A stretch of 64,000 nt of DNA from Leucaena leucocephala (taxonomy: Eukaryota > Streptophyta > Magnoliopsida > Fabales > Fabaceae). Each line of letters opens with the position of its first letter. The first letter of the stretch is position 1. The translations under genes were made by a program, and so were the position numbers. Under the pieces are notes generated by a model, which had not been told where the DNA came from, did not search any database, and was given only the letters and a program-made list of their open reading frames with translations. The DNA lies in NCBI GenBank assembly GCA_037074615.1, contig CM073569.1, positions 4,160,001 to 4,224,000 on the forward strand, given 5' to 3'. Positions 10,571 through 23,954 of this stretch are shown piece after piece.

Positions 10571-13316
10571 ATGGGAATTTGTCTGAGCATGAATTCTCTG
10601 CATCATCCCAAACAACCCGACAATAACATAGTTCTTCATTCTCCTAATAATGGTATTTCTGCATTTCATTATTTTCATCATGTTCAAGTTCATCCTCTGC
10701 TTTCTTCACAAATGCTGTTATAATGGTTTATGTGTCCTTTTCAGGTGCAGGAACACATGCCCACGTGGGAAGACCATGGATTCTCAATGAACAGAAGAAT
10801 CTGTTTGTTGTTTCAAACAATCACAGAGGTACAGAACATAATATTAAAACAGAAGTTAACCCAAGTTGTAAATCATTCAAACGAGTTTTTGTGTGTCAGG
10901 AAGGGGGAAGAGAGATGATAAGAAGAAGAAATATATAGGTGATCCGAGGGATTTGCATGCTCTGAAAGTAGACAAGGGAATAAGATTTCAAACTCGTAAG
11001 CTGAAGAAGTTCTCATATAAGGTCTTAGAAGATGCCACACGCAGGTTCAGCACTAAGAACTTGATTGGGCAGGGAGGTTTTGCTGATGTTTATAAGGGAT
11101 ATGTCTCCCACTACACCATGAATGCTGCAAAACCACATGAAGGATTCCCCATTGCTGTTAAGAGAATCAGAAGACTTGGATCACGAGGACACGAAGAATG
11201 GCTGGTCTTCTTTTGCCTATATAGATCGTAAACTAATAAATCAATGCTTTTTTTCTTTCACATGATTCATGGGGATGTCTAGAAAGTTGATACTCCCTTC
11301 TGTCACTAATTTATAGATATAAATGAAATTAGTTAAGTTAGTCTTATTTATTATAAATGTATATTGATTTTTTAAAAAAAATCACCTTTAATCATTACCC
11401 CATTTATGAAAACGAAAATTTAAAAAATAAAATAGATTGAGATTTTATATTTAGTACTAAAATAAATATTAATTAGCTCTTATATTTAAAATTAAAGTAT
11501 AATTGATTGTGTTTGCAGGAAAAATGTGAACTTGTCTGTATCTGAATACTTTTTGTGACTGCAGAATGAAGTGATATATTTGAGCAAAATTAGCCATCCA
11601 AACGTGGTGAATCTCATTGGGTATTGCCGTGAGGGTCAGCATCGAATGCTTGTGATTGAGTACATGATTGAAGGAAGCTTGGAGGACCATCTCTCGAAAG
11701 GTTGTTACTTTGAAACTTATACTGGCTCCCTATATTTTTTAATATAAGAGATAGTTTATTTTTTTTAATAAATTAAGAAAACTAATTAAATCAATTATTT
11801 AGGACTAAATCCAACCCTCAAGACTAAATTTATATTATATACTCTTTATAATTAAATAATTTATTTAACTTTTTTATTATATAAAAAAATAATTAGTTCT
11901 TATATTAAGGATAGGAGTAATAATTAAGAGCCTTAATAAAGTTCCTAAATCCTTATACTATGTTGTGTGTGTTGGCATGAACAGAAGACAGAGGAAAGCT
12001 GAACTGGAACAGAAGAATTAACATAGCACTTGGGGCTGCAAGGGGTTTAGAGTATCTTCACATATATGAAACACCAGTAATTCATCGTGATGTTAAATCT
12101 TCAAATATCCTGCTAGATGCTGTGAGCCGCTAAAATTGATGCTTACTCTACTACCTCTTCTTCAGATGGCAACATTTCAGTTTTTTAGTATTGCAGCTTC
12201 CATTATAATGATGCATAAAAAGAAAATGAGTTCATTTTCATATTATATCGATTGGGTAAGACTCATAATATTGCAGAATTTCAATGCAAAGCTCTCAGAC
12301 TTCGGACTGGCTAGAGATGGACCTGAAGATGACCAGTCCCATGTATCCACAAGAATCCTTGGCACTAGAGGCTACTTTCCCCCTGAGTACATAGCCACAG
12401 GTACTTCAAACATCCTTCCTCATATTGCAGAAACTCTGGATATATTTGAATTAGCTTTTCAGAGAATAGTTTATAGAGAGAAAATTATTTTAATAGAAAA
12501 TAGCTTTTGAAAACGTATAAATTTTGGGGGTTTTAAAAACTATGGTTTTCAATGTAGATGTACTTTTATAAAAGAAAAAATTATTAGTCCTTTGTCATTC
12601 TTTTTTTTAAATTATGGTTTTGAAAGCTGAAAGTGCTTGTTTTTATATCTACCCAAACACACTCTTCAGTAAAAACTAAAGCATACTCAATTTATAAGCA
12701 TTTAAAATAGAAAAAATCACTATACAATCCTAAAGAAAAAATATAATTACTAAAATATCCCAATAACAAGTAAATAGAATGAACTTGTTGTCAATCTTGC
12801 ATCAGAACTTATTATTACATACATTTTATTTGTTGTATGATTTTTTAGTAGTTATATTACTTTTTTTTTAAGACCTCGCAATGATTCTTCCTAAAAAATA
12901 TGGAAGCTTGCTTCTTTATTAAAGTATGGTTTTATTATTTTACAGGGCATTTAACTCTGAAAGCTGATGTTTATAGCTTTGGGGTGGTTCTACTAGAGAT
13001 ATTATCAGGCTCTGGTGCAGTTAGGAAACATTCAGACGGGGTAGTGGGGAATCTTGCCCAGTGGGCTGAACCATTTCTAAGTAACAAATTGGAACTTCAC
13101 CGAGTTATAGACAAGAAATTAGGACAAAGTTTTCCCATGGAAGGAGCCTATGATTTGGCTCAACTAATACTAAATTGCCTCAGCTTAAACCCCAAGCATC
13201 GCCCAATAATGGCTGAAGTTGTGGCTGCCTTGGAACAGATAGAACTAAACTTAGACTTTCTTTATAAGAGAATGTATAGTAGAAGAACCAGAACTCATTC
13301 TTATTCTCACTCTTAA
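10571..13316 (+). CDS. Diverged RLCK-VII (PBS1-like) protein kinase
   Basis: Seven exons: 10571-10652, 10745-10828, 10900-11204, 11565-11700, 11985-12121, 12277-12400 and 12946-13316. They join in phase to a 412-residue protein. It opens MGIC, fitting N-myristoylation plus palmitoylation, so it is probably plasma-membrane attached. The kinase domain has Lys143 (AVK), HRD with Asp238 and DFG at 256-258. Odd points are a glycine loop reading GQGGFADVYKG (third glycine replaced by alanine), PPEY where GYAAPEY is usual, and HRDVKSSN where relatives have YRDFK. Exons 4-6 have exactly the lengths of exons 3-5 of the neighbouring - strand kinase, so the two are ancient duplicates. Family members relay signals from receptor kinases in immunity and growth. 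Catalytic activity is plausible but may be reduced. Splice sites are inferred. Confidence 0.88.
11726..11917. mobile_element. Stowaway-like MITE in kinase intron 4
   Basis: Terminal inverted repeats CTCCCTATATTTTTTAATAT on the left and, reverse-complemented, CTCCTATCCTTAATATAAG on the right. TA follows the right end; the left flank has lost it. It lies fully inside the intron between exons 4 and 5. Confidence 0.45.
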
Positions 13317-13586
13317 AACCCCACAAGTTCTGCATACTATTTCAGTTCAAGGATTTAGTAAGAATACAAAGGCAAAAGCGAAAGCTTCTTCCAACTTTTT
13401 GTTTTTTAGTACACTTCTTCTCACTAGCTGCAAATATGAACAAGAAATAGGAAAAAGGAAAAAGAAGGTACCAATATTCTCTTAACTATAGATCAAAATT
13501 TGTTTAAGTACAAATCTCACCAAATCCTATAGAAAACACATTCTGATAATAACAGGATAAGGAATTTACACAAGATGTTTTGTAGT

Positions 13587-16334
13587 TCAGTGTACACGAG
13601 CAGTTTGCCGGTGAGATGGCAACGGGGATGCAGTTGGAGTCAAATGTAGCGGGGACCTGGTTCGTGCAGGAGAGCCTCTTATTGGAGGAACATGGGATCT
13701 CTGTGGCTCTGAGTGGGAGTGTCGGCCTGTGTTCTTGGGGGCTTCGATCTGTTCAAGTGTTGCTAAGACCTCAGTCATCGGAGGCCTTGCCTTGGCTTCA
13801 CTATTCAGGCATTGTAGAGCAAGAGTTGCAGCCGCGTAGGCTCCTTTTTGAGGGTATTGGCCCTCCAACTTGGTGTCCATAATCCGAAAAAGTTTTCGTT
13901 TGTCACCCAAATATGGTTTTGCCCAATCTACCAGATTGAACTCCACTCCAGCTTTCGATCTATCAACTGCACGCCGTCCAGATAGAAGTTCAAGCAACAC
14001 AACCCCAAAACTATAGACATCACTCTTGGCTGTCAGCCGACCTGCAAATCAATTAGGCGTTTAGTTGATGTTTAACAACAGAGCAAACGTGATGAACATA
14101 AAATTAGTGACACACGTTACCGCTTCAACGAAATCATTAACCCCATAGAGCCTAACTATTTTCCCAAAATGTAAGTCTTCAAATAGAAGGAACTAATACA
14201 ATGATCAGATTCACACCAGACTTTAAAAGGATTGATTTGTCCAATAACAAATTAAAATGGCCATTAAATGATTGAGGATCACCAATAATTCAAAGCACCA
14301 GTAAAGTTTTGCGTGAAGTTAAACCAGACCTGTAGCAACATATTCAGGAGCTGCATATCCATGAGTACCCATAACTTGAGTAGACACATGAGTTTTATCG
14401 CCTGTAGGACCCGCCTTAGCTAGGCCAAAATCAGAGAGTTTAGCATTGAAGTCCTGCAATCCCGTTGCATGACAAGTGATTAGTTCAAACAATCTAATAA
14501 AAACAAATAAGTTATAATTCTATCTTCATTCATTGAGAACATACAGCATCTAGTAGGATGTTGGAAGCTTTGAAATCACGGTATATGACTTGAGATTTGG
14601 CATTATGGAGAAAAGAGAGCCCTCTAGCAGCCCCAATGGCCACTTTCATCCTCACTGACCAAGAGAGTGGTTGAGGCCCTCCTGTCAAACATAATGAACT
14701 TATGAGTCCAAATACGCTAAGTTTCTACAATTGCAAGTGCAAAGAGAAAATCACAATCGATTTTTAACCTATCTACTATCAATGAACTGACAGACAAATG
14801 TCAGCATATAATAGTTAAGAACATAAAAAAATCATTTTTCGAACGAGTAATATTGCTAGCATCTTTCTCATTTTTCCTCAGTCTATTTGGTGAAAATGAT
14901 GAATATATATAACTGAAGAGACACATATCATAAAATAACAGTGTAATGGCTTTTATAACTTACTTCTAAAGAGATGATTTTCTAAGCTCCCTTTGGGCAT
15001 AAACTCATAGACCAATAACCGGTTCTCTCCCTCCAAGCAGTATCCAATTAATTTAACCAGATTTACATGGTGGAGTTGCCCAAGGTAGTTAACTTCAGTC
15101 TGAAAATTCACAAGTTTTCAGTAACCAGACCATTCATGACTGAAAACAAACAAAAATATATAGTACTTTTCTATAAGGCAAGAAAGGGTGGGGGATAAGT
15201 GACAGTTTGAAAGCAGAGACATACCAACCACTCCTTGTGACCTTGAAAGCTGCCCTCAGGTTTTAGCCTTTTCACAGCAACAACCATCCCTGATCCAGGT
15301 CTTGCAGCCTGGAAAGTGTTTTCATCAATCCATCCCTTGTAAACATAGCCAAATCCCCCTTCGCCAAGAAGACTGTCGGGACGAAAATTTCTGGTGGCAT
15401 TCTTTAGGTCATTGAATGTAAAGGCCCTTAGATTCGGAGAAGACAAGATTTCACCCTCAGACCTTGGTGTGGGAAGACTTGAAGCATTGTTTTTTTCACT
15501 GTATGATGGAATTGACAATGTGGAAGGTGCAGATGAAGGGCTAGTTTTTGAAATTCCAGATCCTGACAGAAGAAAAATAAAAATAGTTAGTATATGTATA
15601 ATGCCAATACACCAACCAAGCAGGCGTTTCAGAAGACCTTTCAAAGTCAACTAACCGCAATACTATAACCCATGTAGGTAAGTACCACAATATGCATCAT
15701 ACTTTATGCATTAGAAGATTGTGCCAATAAGCAAGTACCAAAATTGCATCATACTTTAAGCAGTAGAGTTAAATTTAAAGAGGAAGAATTAGCACATCAA
15801 TCAACTTGCTCAGAAAACAGCCGCATCAATATCAAACCTTGTTACCAGCTTTATTTCTGAAAACAGCCCTGTCAAAAAAAAAAACTAGAAATTTATGATA
15901 AATTATTGAAATAAGATTTGTTTACAACCCAAGGAGGGATGACAAGACCCATGATCATCAAAACTGGAGAAGATGATATTTTTGAAGGATTACAACACTT
16001 TTAATAATTTAAAACACCAAAGACTATACATAGGCCCAGGAAATTCAGCACCGTAGTTAAGAAAATGAAATCTGAGAAAAAATGAGCTCGCAGATTCAAT
16101 CCCAGCGACTCAAACCAGGAAATTCACATAACATCAACCCATTGAAAAAACAAATCCCAGGAATCCCCGAAAATCAATACTGATAAAGCCAAAATGAGCA
16201 GAGCCACAAGTCTCGGAAAAATTGAAAGAGGGTAATCCAGGGGAAGTGATAAAGAAAGAATTGGATTAGTTACCAGAAGTGCGGGAACTTTGAGCTGTAT
16301 CTACTTTGGCAGAAGAATCTAGGCAGTTACCCAT
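13587..16334 (-). CDS. PBL2/3: RLCK-VII protein kinase, PBL2/PBL3 (APK2) type
   Basis: Six exons on the - strand: 16274-16334, 15225-15562, 14964-15099, 14545-14681, 14330-14453 and 13587-14041. They join in phase to 416 residues. The N-terminus MGNCLDSSAKVD is the hallmark of the PBL2/PBL3 (APK2A/APK2B) group, with myristoylation and palmitoylation signals. The glycine loop is GEGGFGYVYKG; catalytic residues are Lys118, Asp214 (in VIYRDFK) and DFG at 232-234; the activation segment ends GTHGYAAPEY. The C-terminal tail (about 345-416) is Ser/Pro/His-rich. All kinase motifs are intact. PBL kinases act below pattern-recognition receptors and other receptor kinases at the plasma membrane. It converges on the diverged + strand kinase, with about 270 bases between the stop codons. 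Confidence 0.95.
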
Positions 16335-16775
16335 TAATCTCTGCCAGAATGATCCCTCCCTCTCTCTTTCTCTCAGCTGATTGAGCTTCTGCTATTGATG
16401 CTGCGAGGAAATACAAGAGAAAGTAGAAAACTTGAACTTGGTTTCGTATAAGAAGTCTCAGAGAAAACAAGTGGGAAAAAGCGGGTTCTTCACAGGAAAG
16501 AAATTAAATTTACTGACGCACCGAAGAAGAATCGTGCCTTCGTGGAGAGGGAACAAGAGGAAAACCCGCAGAGAAAGAAGAAGTCCCTTTTGGCTTCGTC
16601 TATGCGGACACAACAACCGCGTAGGGCTTTGTTCCCTTTCAATCAGCGTCCGTCGTCGTTGGCTCATGTGCTTTTGATTTTACAATAATACCCCTCAAAT
16701 CAATTTTGGTTATCATTTTATTTTAATTGTATTACAGCCAGAATTTTATTAAAAAATAATTGAACTGGTGTTGAC

Positions 16776-17324
16776 TAGGGGTATCTAAAATTGTCTCGTC
16801 CCGAGTGTCCTGACCTGATCCTAATAATTTCAGGACGGGTCTATCTCATCCCGAAATGGACCGGGCTGAGACACTATCTGGACAGGACAAGGGAAGAGTC
16901 GAGACGGGACAGGTCTCGGCCTGTCCCTCGGGAATCCCATCCCGTCCCGAACTAATTTTTTTTAAAAAAAATATTACATTATCCTATCTTTTTCACTCTT
17001 GTATAGATATTTTTATTCTTATACAGATATTTTTATATTGATATTTGTATTCTTTCTTACTATTATTTTTTTCTTATACGGGTAAGTTATTATTTTATAT
17101 TATAAAAAAATGTTGGTATTTAGAGGAAGCTGCTATAGCATTTTATATGGAATAATTTATTGAGATAATTTTATTATAATATTTTAAAAAAAATAAAATC
17201 GGGAATTCCTGTCGGGACTGGGACGAAACGGGACATGGGATACATTTTACATCCCGTGTACTATATCAGGACAGAACACAATACGAGATTATCCCAATCC
17301 CAACCTGTCCCGTGATAAGCGCTA
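16776..17324. mobile_element. Non-autonomous hAT-type transposon
   Basis: A 549-base element between perfect 8-bp target-site duplications GTGTTGAC (16768-16775 and 17325-17332). The ends form short imperfect inverted repeats, TAGGGGTATC on the left and TAGCGCTTATC on the right when reverse-complemented, matching the TAGNG start common in hAT elements. Subterminal regions are rich in CGGGAC/GTCCCG repeats on both sides of an AT-rich core. No transposase frame is present, so it must have relied on an enzyme supplied from elsewhere. Confidence 0.8.
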
Positions 17325-17332
17325 GTGTTGAC

Positions 17333-19515
17333 TTGCATAAATGAATAATGATCAATCTATTTCTTTTCATGTCAACACTTTGGATCATTACCAGATGATC
17401 ATGTCGATGGTAAAATCCTGAATTATCTTGTAAAAATTAGTTAATGATAGGGTATACACGTCAATTTGAATTGCTTAAGATAAGAGAAAAAAAATACAAT
17501 CTGTAAATAGAATATGAAAATCGTCTTAAAAGAAAAATACTATATGTTATTGGTTTCACATTTTAAAACGAGACGGGGCTTGGAATGGTTGCTTGGATCC
17601 TACGCTGACAATGAAGTGGGGAATGAAATTTTATCCCCAAAAAAAGTGTGTGGAATTATTTATTTATTGAAAAAAGTCAAAGGGATGCACGCACGAAAAT
17701 ATGATTAAGATATTATTAAATAATAATTAACACGAGGGTGCTCAGCTGTCACTTAGAATTGAGATGTTATTAAATCTATATTAAACAAAACTCCCTTAAA
17801 ACTTAAAAAAATGTACAAATACGTTAAACTATCAATTATATACTTTATTAAACTTTAATTTTTTGTGTACGTATAGTTTCTAAAACTTTGATTAATAAGT
17901 AGATAATCCTACTAAATGTTAAGCTAAGCTGAATAAATAAATAATATATAAAATTAATCACGCGTGAGTTATATGCATGTATGTACAAGTTTAGAATTTT
18001 ATTGGAATTCAAAAATTATCTATTATATAAATTAATATTATATGAGCTATTTTAAAATATTATATTATATTTATTATAATTAATTATTTTATTTTATTTT
18101 TAATATATTTAGATTAATTTAGTAACTCTTATAATAAAGATAAACGTAACAACAGAAATTATATCTAATAAAAAAGTTTAACTTTTTATATTACAATAAA
18201 TTAATATTTAAATCTACTAGAAAAAATATTTATATTTAATATTTAATAATACTGAATATAGGATATATATATATAAAAAAAAAAAGATACGAATAAATAT
18301 TAACGAAAGAGATTATATTTTGTTTAAATACAACAACTCGAATTTTAATAAAGGGATGTGAGAATTATAAAAAAAAATAGATGGGTAAAATGGGGAGAGT
18401 GGTAGAGTGCCAAAGTTGGCAATAATAGTTTATCGTCATGCTTATCTGAGCAAGAACGTCAATACTGGCCCCTACGTTGTACCAACAAGAAAAGGAAAAA
18501 AGAAAAATCGTCATGATATTATTTACTATTTAATTTATTATTCTGGTGAGGTTATTTTAATTTTAATTTATTTATTTTCTAAGAACGCATCATCATGGCC
18601 CGTTTGAATAAGTGTATCATTATTTTATTCCTAACAACACATAATGGAGCTAAATGCCTTCTTCTGTTCGACCACGACTCTAATTCTTATTTTTGTCTTT
18701 ATTTCTCTCAACGTCTTCTTTTCAATTATTAGTTAATAGTAACTTTGAAATATTATTTATAAAAACATGATTAACACGGGGATATTGCTTTTTTATTTTT
18801 ATAATAATATTTCTAATTTCTAAATTTAGAATATTATAATAATAAAAGGGGTATTTTGAATCGTCAAATGAAAATGGCATTTTAAAATTCCCAATATGAA
18901 AAGTATCCCCCGCCACGGGAGACCACTAATTGAGACTCTTGAATTCCACGTGAGGGTCCACACTGAATCTAATTACCTTTTTCACCTGCCAGTTCTCTAT
19001 TTAATTATTTTATATACCATCCCGCTATATACGAGAAAAAATCAGATTATTTAGACTGAAATACTGAATCAACTTAAATTTATTAGTAATGATCTTCAAG
19101 GATTTCAATTACAGACAAAAGATTAAATTGTATGAAATCAGATTATAGCTTATGATTAAAGCTAAGGAGCTTTATTTCATTAACTTTCCAAAATAATATT
19201 AAAAAAAGTTTTTTTTTTGCCTAGAATTATATATTAATCTTAGTTCATCCCTTAAATATAAAATTTTAAATTTAAATTTATGTAAATATAAAAAATATTT
19301 TTAAAAAATACTTTCAGTTAGGCTTGTCAAATACTTGAATATAATCTAATTAGTTAATTATATTAAAAAAAAAAGTGCAGCTTATAATTTTTGGAATATA
19401 TAATTTGTGGCTTGAGATGGATGCAACTTACTGAAGCTCCAAGAAAGGTACCTTTTGACTGACTTCAGCTTTGCTTTCAGAATTTTTCCCCAGCAACTTC
19501 GCTTTCATCGTTCAC
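17333..19515. other. AT-rich spacer without recognised genes
   Basis: Very AT-rich (many TTTATA/AATAAT runs). Short open frames at 17514-17708, 18407-18607 and 18722-18916 resemble nothing I know and lack supporting signals. No RNA gene or clear repeat boundary found. Confidence 0.55.
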
Positions 19516-19530
19516 CCAATACATCATTCA

Positions 19531-20109
19531 ACAACAAAAACTTTTCTCATTAAATAGGGTCGGCTATATGGATCATACAACGTCATTGTGCTCTGTCAAA
19601 AACTAAATTCTTAGATAGGTTATTGACCCGGAGATCCCGCTCAATGACCTCGTTAAGCGTTTTCTTTGGCCTTCCTCGACTCCTTTTAACCGGACTCCAA
19701 TCCGTTTGATTCACCCTCCTCACCGGCGCATCCCTTGGCCTTTTTTATACGTGTCCAAACCACCTAAGACGGTTCTCCACTATTTTCTCCTCAATAGATG
19801 CCACTCCAACTCTTCCCCGTATTTGTTCATTGCGAATCTTATCTTTTCTTGTATGCCCACACATCCATCTCAACATCCTCATTTCGGCTACCCCAATTTT
19901 ATGCTCTTGCTGTCCTTTTAAAGCCCAACATTCACTTCCATAAAGCATTACTGGTCTTATAGCAGTACGATAAAACTTTCCTTTTACTTTATCTGGTACT
20001 TTCCGATCACATATAACCCCAGTAGCCTTTTTTTATTTAAACCACCCAGCCTGGATTCTATGATTAACATCCTCCAAAATTTCACCATCTTTCTGTATAA
20101 TTGATGGAA
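19531..20109 (-). mobile_element. 5'-truncated LINE fragment
   Basis: On the - strand this encodes the C-terminal end of a plant non-LTR retrotransposon reverse-transcriptase protein, with the typical stretches GSECWALKGQQEHK, EMRMLRWMCGHTRKDKIRNE and ENRLRWFGHV. Further on, out of frame, come RSRGRPKKTLNEVI and a DLRVNNL-like stretch. An internal deletion and stops (after the GWFK-like segment near 20040 and after GHV near 19745) make it non-functional. It is bounded by a perfect 15-bp duplication, CCAATACATCATTCA, at 19516-19530 and 20110-20124. The 3' tail reads TTTTTGTTGT on the - strand, fitting LINEs that end in TTG repeats. Confidence 0.85.
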
Positions 20110-20124
20110 CCAATACATCATTCA

Positions 20125-23100
20125 TGCCGACATATTAATGTTAATTAATTAATTATAAAAATGAACGTTTTTTAGTTAGAAATTCAGATTAAGACATCAT
20201 ATAAAAGAAGTTGTAATAAAATAGAAGGTCATATGACAAAATATACATATAATAATTTTGTCTTTTAAAGTTAACAAAGATTGTTGCTAAAAAAAAAAAG
20301 TTAAAAAGATTGGTTTAATTGTTAAAAATCAGTCAGGCACTCGTGCTTCTTTTGGTAACTCATGGAAATAGTGATTCTGTAACTGTACGAATTTTTGAAA
20401 CAAAATTACTTCTTCCTATATTAAATATTAGAATTAACAAAGGTATTTATTTTAATTTTTAGTATAATATCTCAATTCACTTAGTATTTTAATTTATAAA
20501 TTTTTATTAAATCTACATAGAGTTTGAAAGTACTAATTTTTAATACAAATAATTGAATTGGGTATTTTAAAATTTTTAATGGATATTTTTTATATAAATA
20601 ATTAATTTAATTAATTTGTTAATATTTATAAATTAATTATATAATTTTTTTATTATAATTAATTATTTAAATTTTATATTTAGATCAAAAAGTATGTTTA
20701 TACTACTTTGATCAAAATCATGTTTTGACCCATGCGACCGATTTTCAGACATGCTAACATAAGCTAGTCATAAAAAAAAATGCAACAATATGCATAAATA
20801 AATGGAATCTACACTCTAAAGTTATGGATAAGCTGTGATAATAATAAAATGTGTAATCGTTTGACGTTGACTTTTCAAACTTCGAGCCTTTTATTTTCTG
20901 TGGAAAAAAATCCCCCTTGCAGGAGCCAAAATATGATTATAAATTTTTTTAGCAAAAATATAACTAATATTGTAAATCTATCCAATTAAGACGCTGGTTT
21001 GACTTATCATTAGCGTTTTGCCACATGGGCATGGGTGGGACCCATCAGATTGTGTGTTCTAGTGAGGATAACATGACTTGCGGAGTAAGCTCCATCCCTC
21101 CCGATATTTTCCCTCCACATCTAGAGGGTTAACCAAAAATAGTCTATATAATTTCTCAAATTAACTTTTAATCCCTAAAATTTTAAATTATAAATTTTTA
21201 GTCTCTTAATTTTTTTATCTAAAATATAAGTCTTTATAATTTAATAAATATATAGATTAAATTTTTTTAAGAGATTAAAATTAGTGTCTAATAATTTAAA
21301 ATTTAAATAGCTAAAATTAAAATTTGTATAAAATTAAAAGATTAAAAATTATATTAAAAAATATTTATGTTTTAATATTCATTTCGTACTGTGTGTAAGC
21401 ACTTAATATAGATAATCTAAAAATTCACACTTGTTAGTACTTATAATTAGTATTATAATTATAATTATTATAATCTTAAGTGGTTATTTGTTTATACTTA
21501 TTCCTCAGAATTTTTATTTTTATCTCTAAATATAAGTCCGGTTACAAATTTCAATGCGTGATTATTATTTATTTTTAGTTATATGAACAAAATAAATAAG
21601 AGTAGTTAGCATCGTAGTATCGTACAGACTCCGCCAGAAATAACGGGGTGGTCAAGAACGATGTCTAAATTGGTAAATCGCCTATAAGTCGTCCATACAC
21701 GATGACACGTGAGAGTAATTGCAGAGAAGTGTGGGCCCCATTGAACGACCCAGGTTAATCACATGGACCACAGAGAGAGATGTAAGAGGCGACGTCGTTT
21801 TCAAGGGAAACGGACAAAAACATACTCTCAAATTAATTAATTTTTTTAGTAGATTAAAAAAATAAAATAAAATAATTAATTATAATTAAATATAATTACT
21901 TAAAATAAATTTATATTATATACTTTTAAACTACTAAACTTAATTATGAGACTATCTCTATTGACACTAGATCAAATCTTTAACTAAATATTTAAAAATT
22001 TAATTAAGTATTAATTGTGGTAGGATAACTAATTTATTTAATGTGAAAATAAGCAAACACAAGGGTCACGACACAAGTGTGAGCGCGTAATCAATCACCG
22101 CAAGGCAAAGCTAGTTTACATGATAGGCCAAACCCAACCTCCCACTCAAAACCAGAAACCTTCCTTCCTTTTCTCAAAGCTAGTCAACCATTTAATTTTC
22201 ATGTGATCTCCCCCACTTTCAAAATATTGTCCACTAATCTTATAAACTCCCTCAACTTTAAATTCTTTTTAAATCACTCCCTCAACTTCCATGCTATTAC
22301 TATATGTTTAGTCCCTAAACTTGTATTCAATTACGAATGAGTCCCTATCATGGACCCATGACAGCATGACACCTCCAGTAATTGCTGTGGCTTACAAGAA
22401 CTAACTTACCAAAAACATGAACATATAATAATTGATCTGAATATAAGATTTTTATCTAATTTATCTTTTAATATTATAATTTTTAAAATTTATTTACCTA
22501 ACTTGATACATAATCTACCGTACATGAATATTCTAAAGAAATCAAGTCACATATTTTATAATTAAGTGATATTTTTATCTTTAATATAAGATATAGTTGA
22601 CTAATTTAAATAAATTAAAGAAGTTAAATAAATCAATTAATTATAACTAATATAAGATTTAATTGACCTTGAGTGTTTGAATTTAATTATAATTAATTAA
22701 TTTATTTAACTTTCTTAATATACCTAAGTTAATCAATTATTTTTTATATTAAGGATAAGAGGGAGTGATTTATTAGCTTATTTAATATACTCATATTAAA
22801 TAAATAACACTTATGTTAAAGATTAGAAGACTAATAAATTACAAATTGATGCATGGTTTAGGACATGATCAATTTTTCCCTTATATTTATGTACCTAACG
22901 ATACTAAATATTAGCCCTACTTAGTTCAACGAATCCATCGATTATCATCAAGACAAACTATAATGCCTTCTACACGCAAAGCTAATAATTACAATAATTT
23001 GTTTCACCTTTAATTTAGCTGAATTCTAGTATCTAGTAAAATAATTGATAGTTGACCGAGTCCCATTGAAAGGGGAATTGTTAAGAATTGGAAAATGTCA

Positions 23101-23944
23101 AGTGGGGCAAGATTCACAACATCAAATGCGCAAAAAAGCGACATGGCACGTGCAATTGCCTATTGCAATTTGCCTGAGTCACTATCTACAGTTGCCTCGC
23201 ATCTGTACCACTTGACTACTTCAGAGTCCCCTTCTTCCAGTTTGGTCTTTTCATGTTACCATTGTGGCAGTGCTATGTAATTACTACTATTAATTGGCTA
23301 TTAAGAGAGAGATTAGATTGTTAATTACTCAACAATTCATGTTTATAACTTACTTATGAAAGACCTTAAAATATATCTTTTTTTTTATATTATTTTTTAG
23401 ATCATATTATTAAATATCTAATTTCATGATTCATAATTACTTTTACTAACATAGTTCTCTCCTCACTTTAAAACTTATATACTTTATTTAATAAGTTTTT
23501 AGTTTTGTCCCTATCAAATATAGTACATAATTTGTCCCTATTTTGAAAACATAAACTAACATTTAATAGAAAACTTCAAAGAAAAAAAATAATGACTTTC
23601 CTTATAATTAGAACAAAAAAATCGTTATTAATATGATTAAAAAAGTATGCATGATACTTTACATATATTTTTTTGTATGGATATATATGACTTGTTCATA
23701 TTTAAGTATTATCAGGTTTAATTATGAGTTACTTTTTTAAAAATAATTTTTATATTCACATATACTTAAATTTGAGACTCTATGATTAAGTGACCAAAAC
23801 TCTTTTTACTAAGACTAACGCGTATATTTTTTAAATATATATATATTTTTTTATTATAGATAATTTTATTTAAATCATTGTTAGATGCTAAATTTAGACA
23901 TTTTTTATAATAAAAATTTAAATATTAATTTATTATATTACGTG
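20125..23944. other. AT-rich spacer without recognised genes
   Basis: No gene recognised. A GC-richer island near 21640-21800 contains G-box-like and GTGGGCCCCA motifs but no coding exon follows. An open frame at 23095-23280 (+, 61 residues) has no recognisable domain. A MITE-like segment lies near 22567-22765. Confidence 0.5.
22567..22765. mobile_element. Possible Stowaway-like MITE
   Basis: The right end, reverse-complemented, reads CTCCCTCTTATCCTTAATAT. The left end carries the related TATCTTTAATATAAG. The interior has AATTAATT-rich inverted blocks. The exact left boundary and TA duplication are not clear. Confidence 0.4.
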
Positions 23945-23954
23945 AGATTAATCA

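Noticed and set aside
23095..23280. 61-codon frame MSSGARFTTSN...
   Set aside because: No known homology, no promoter context, isolated in spacer.
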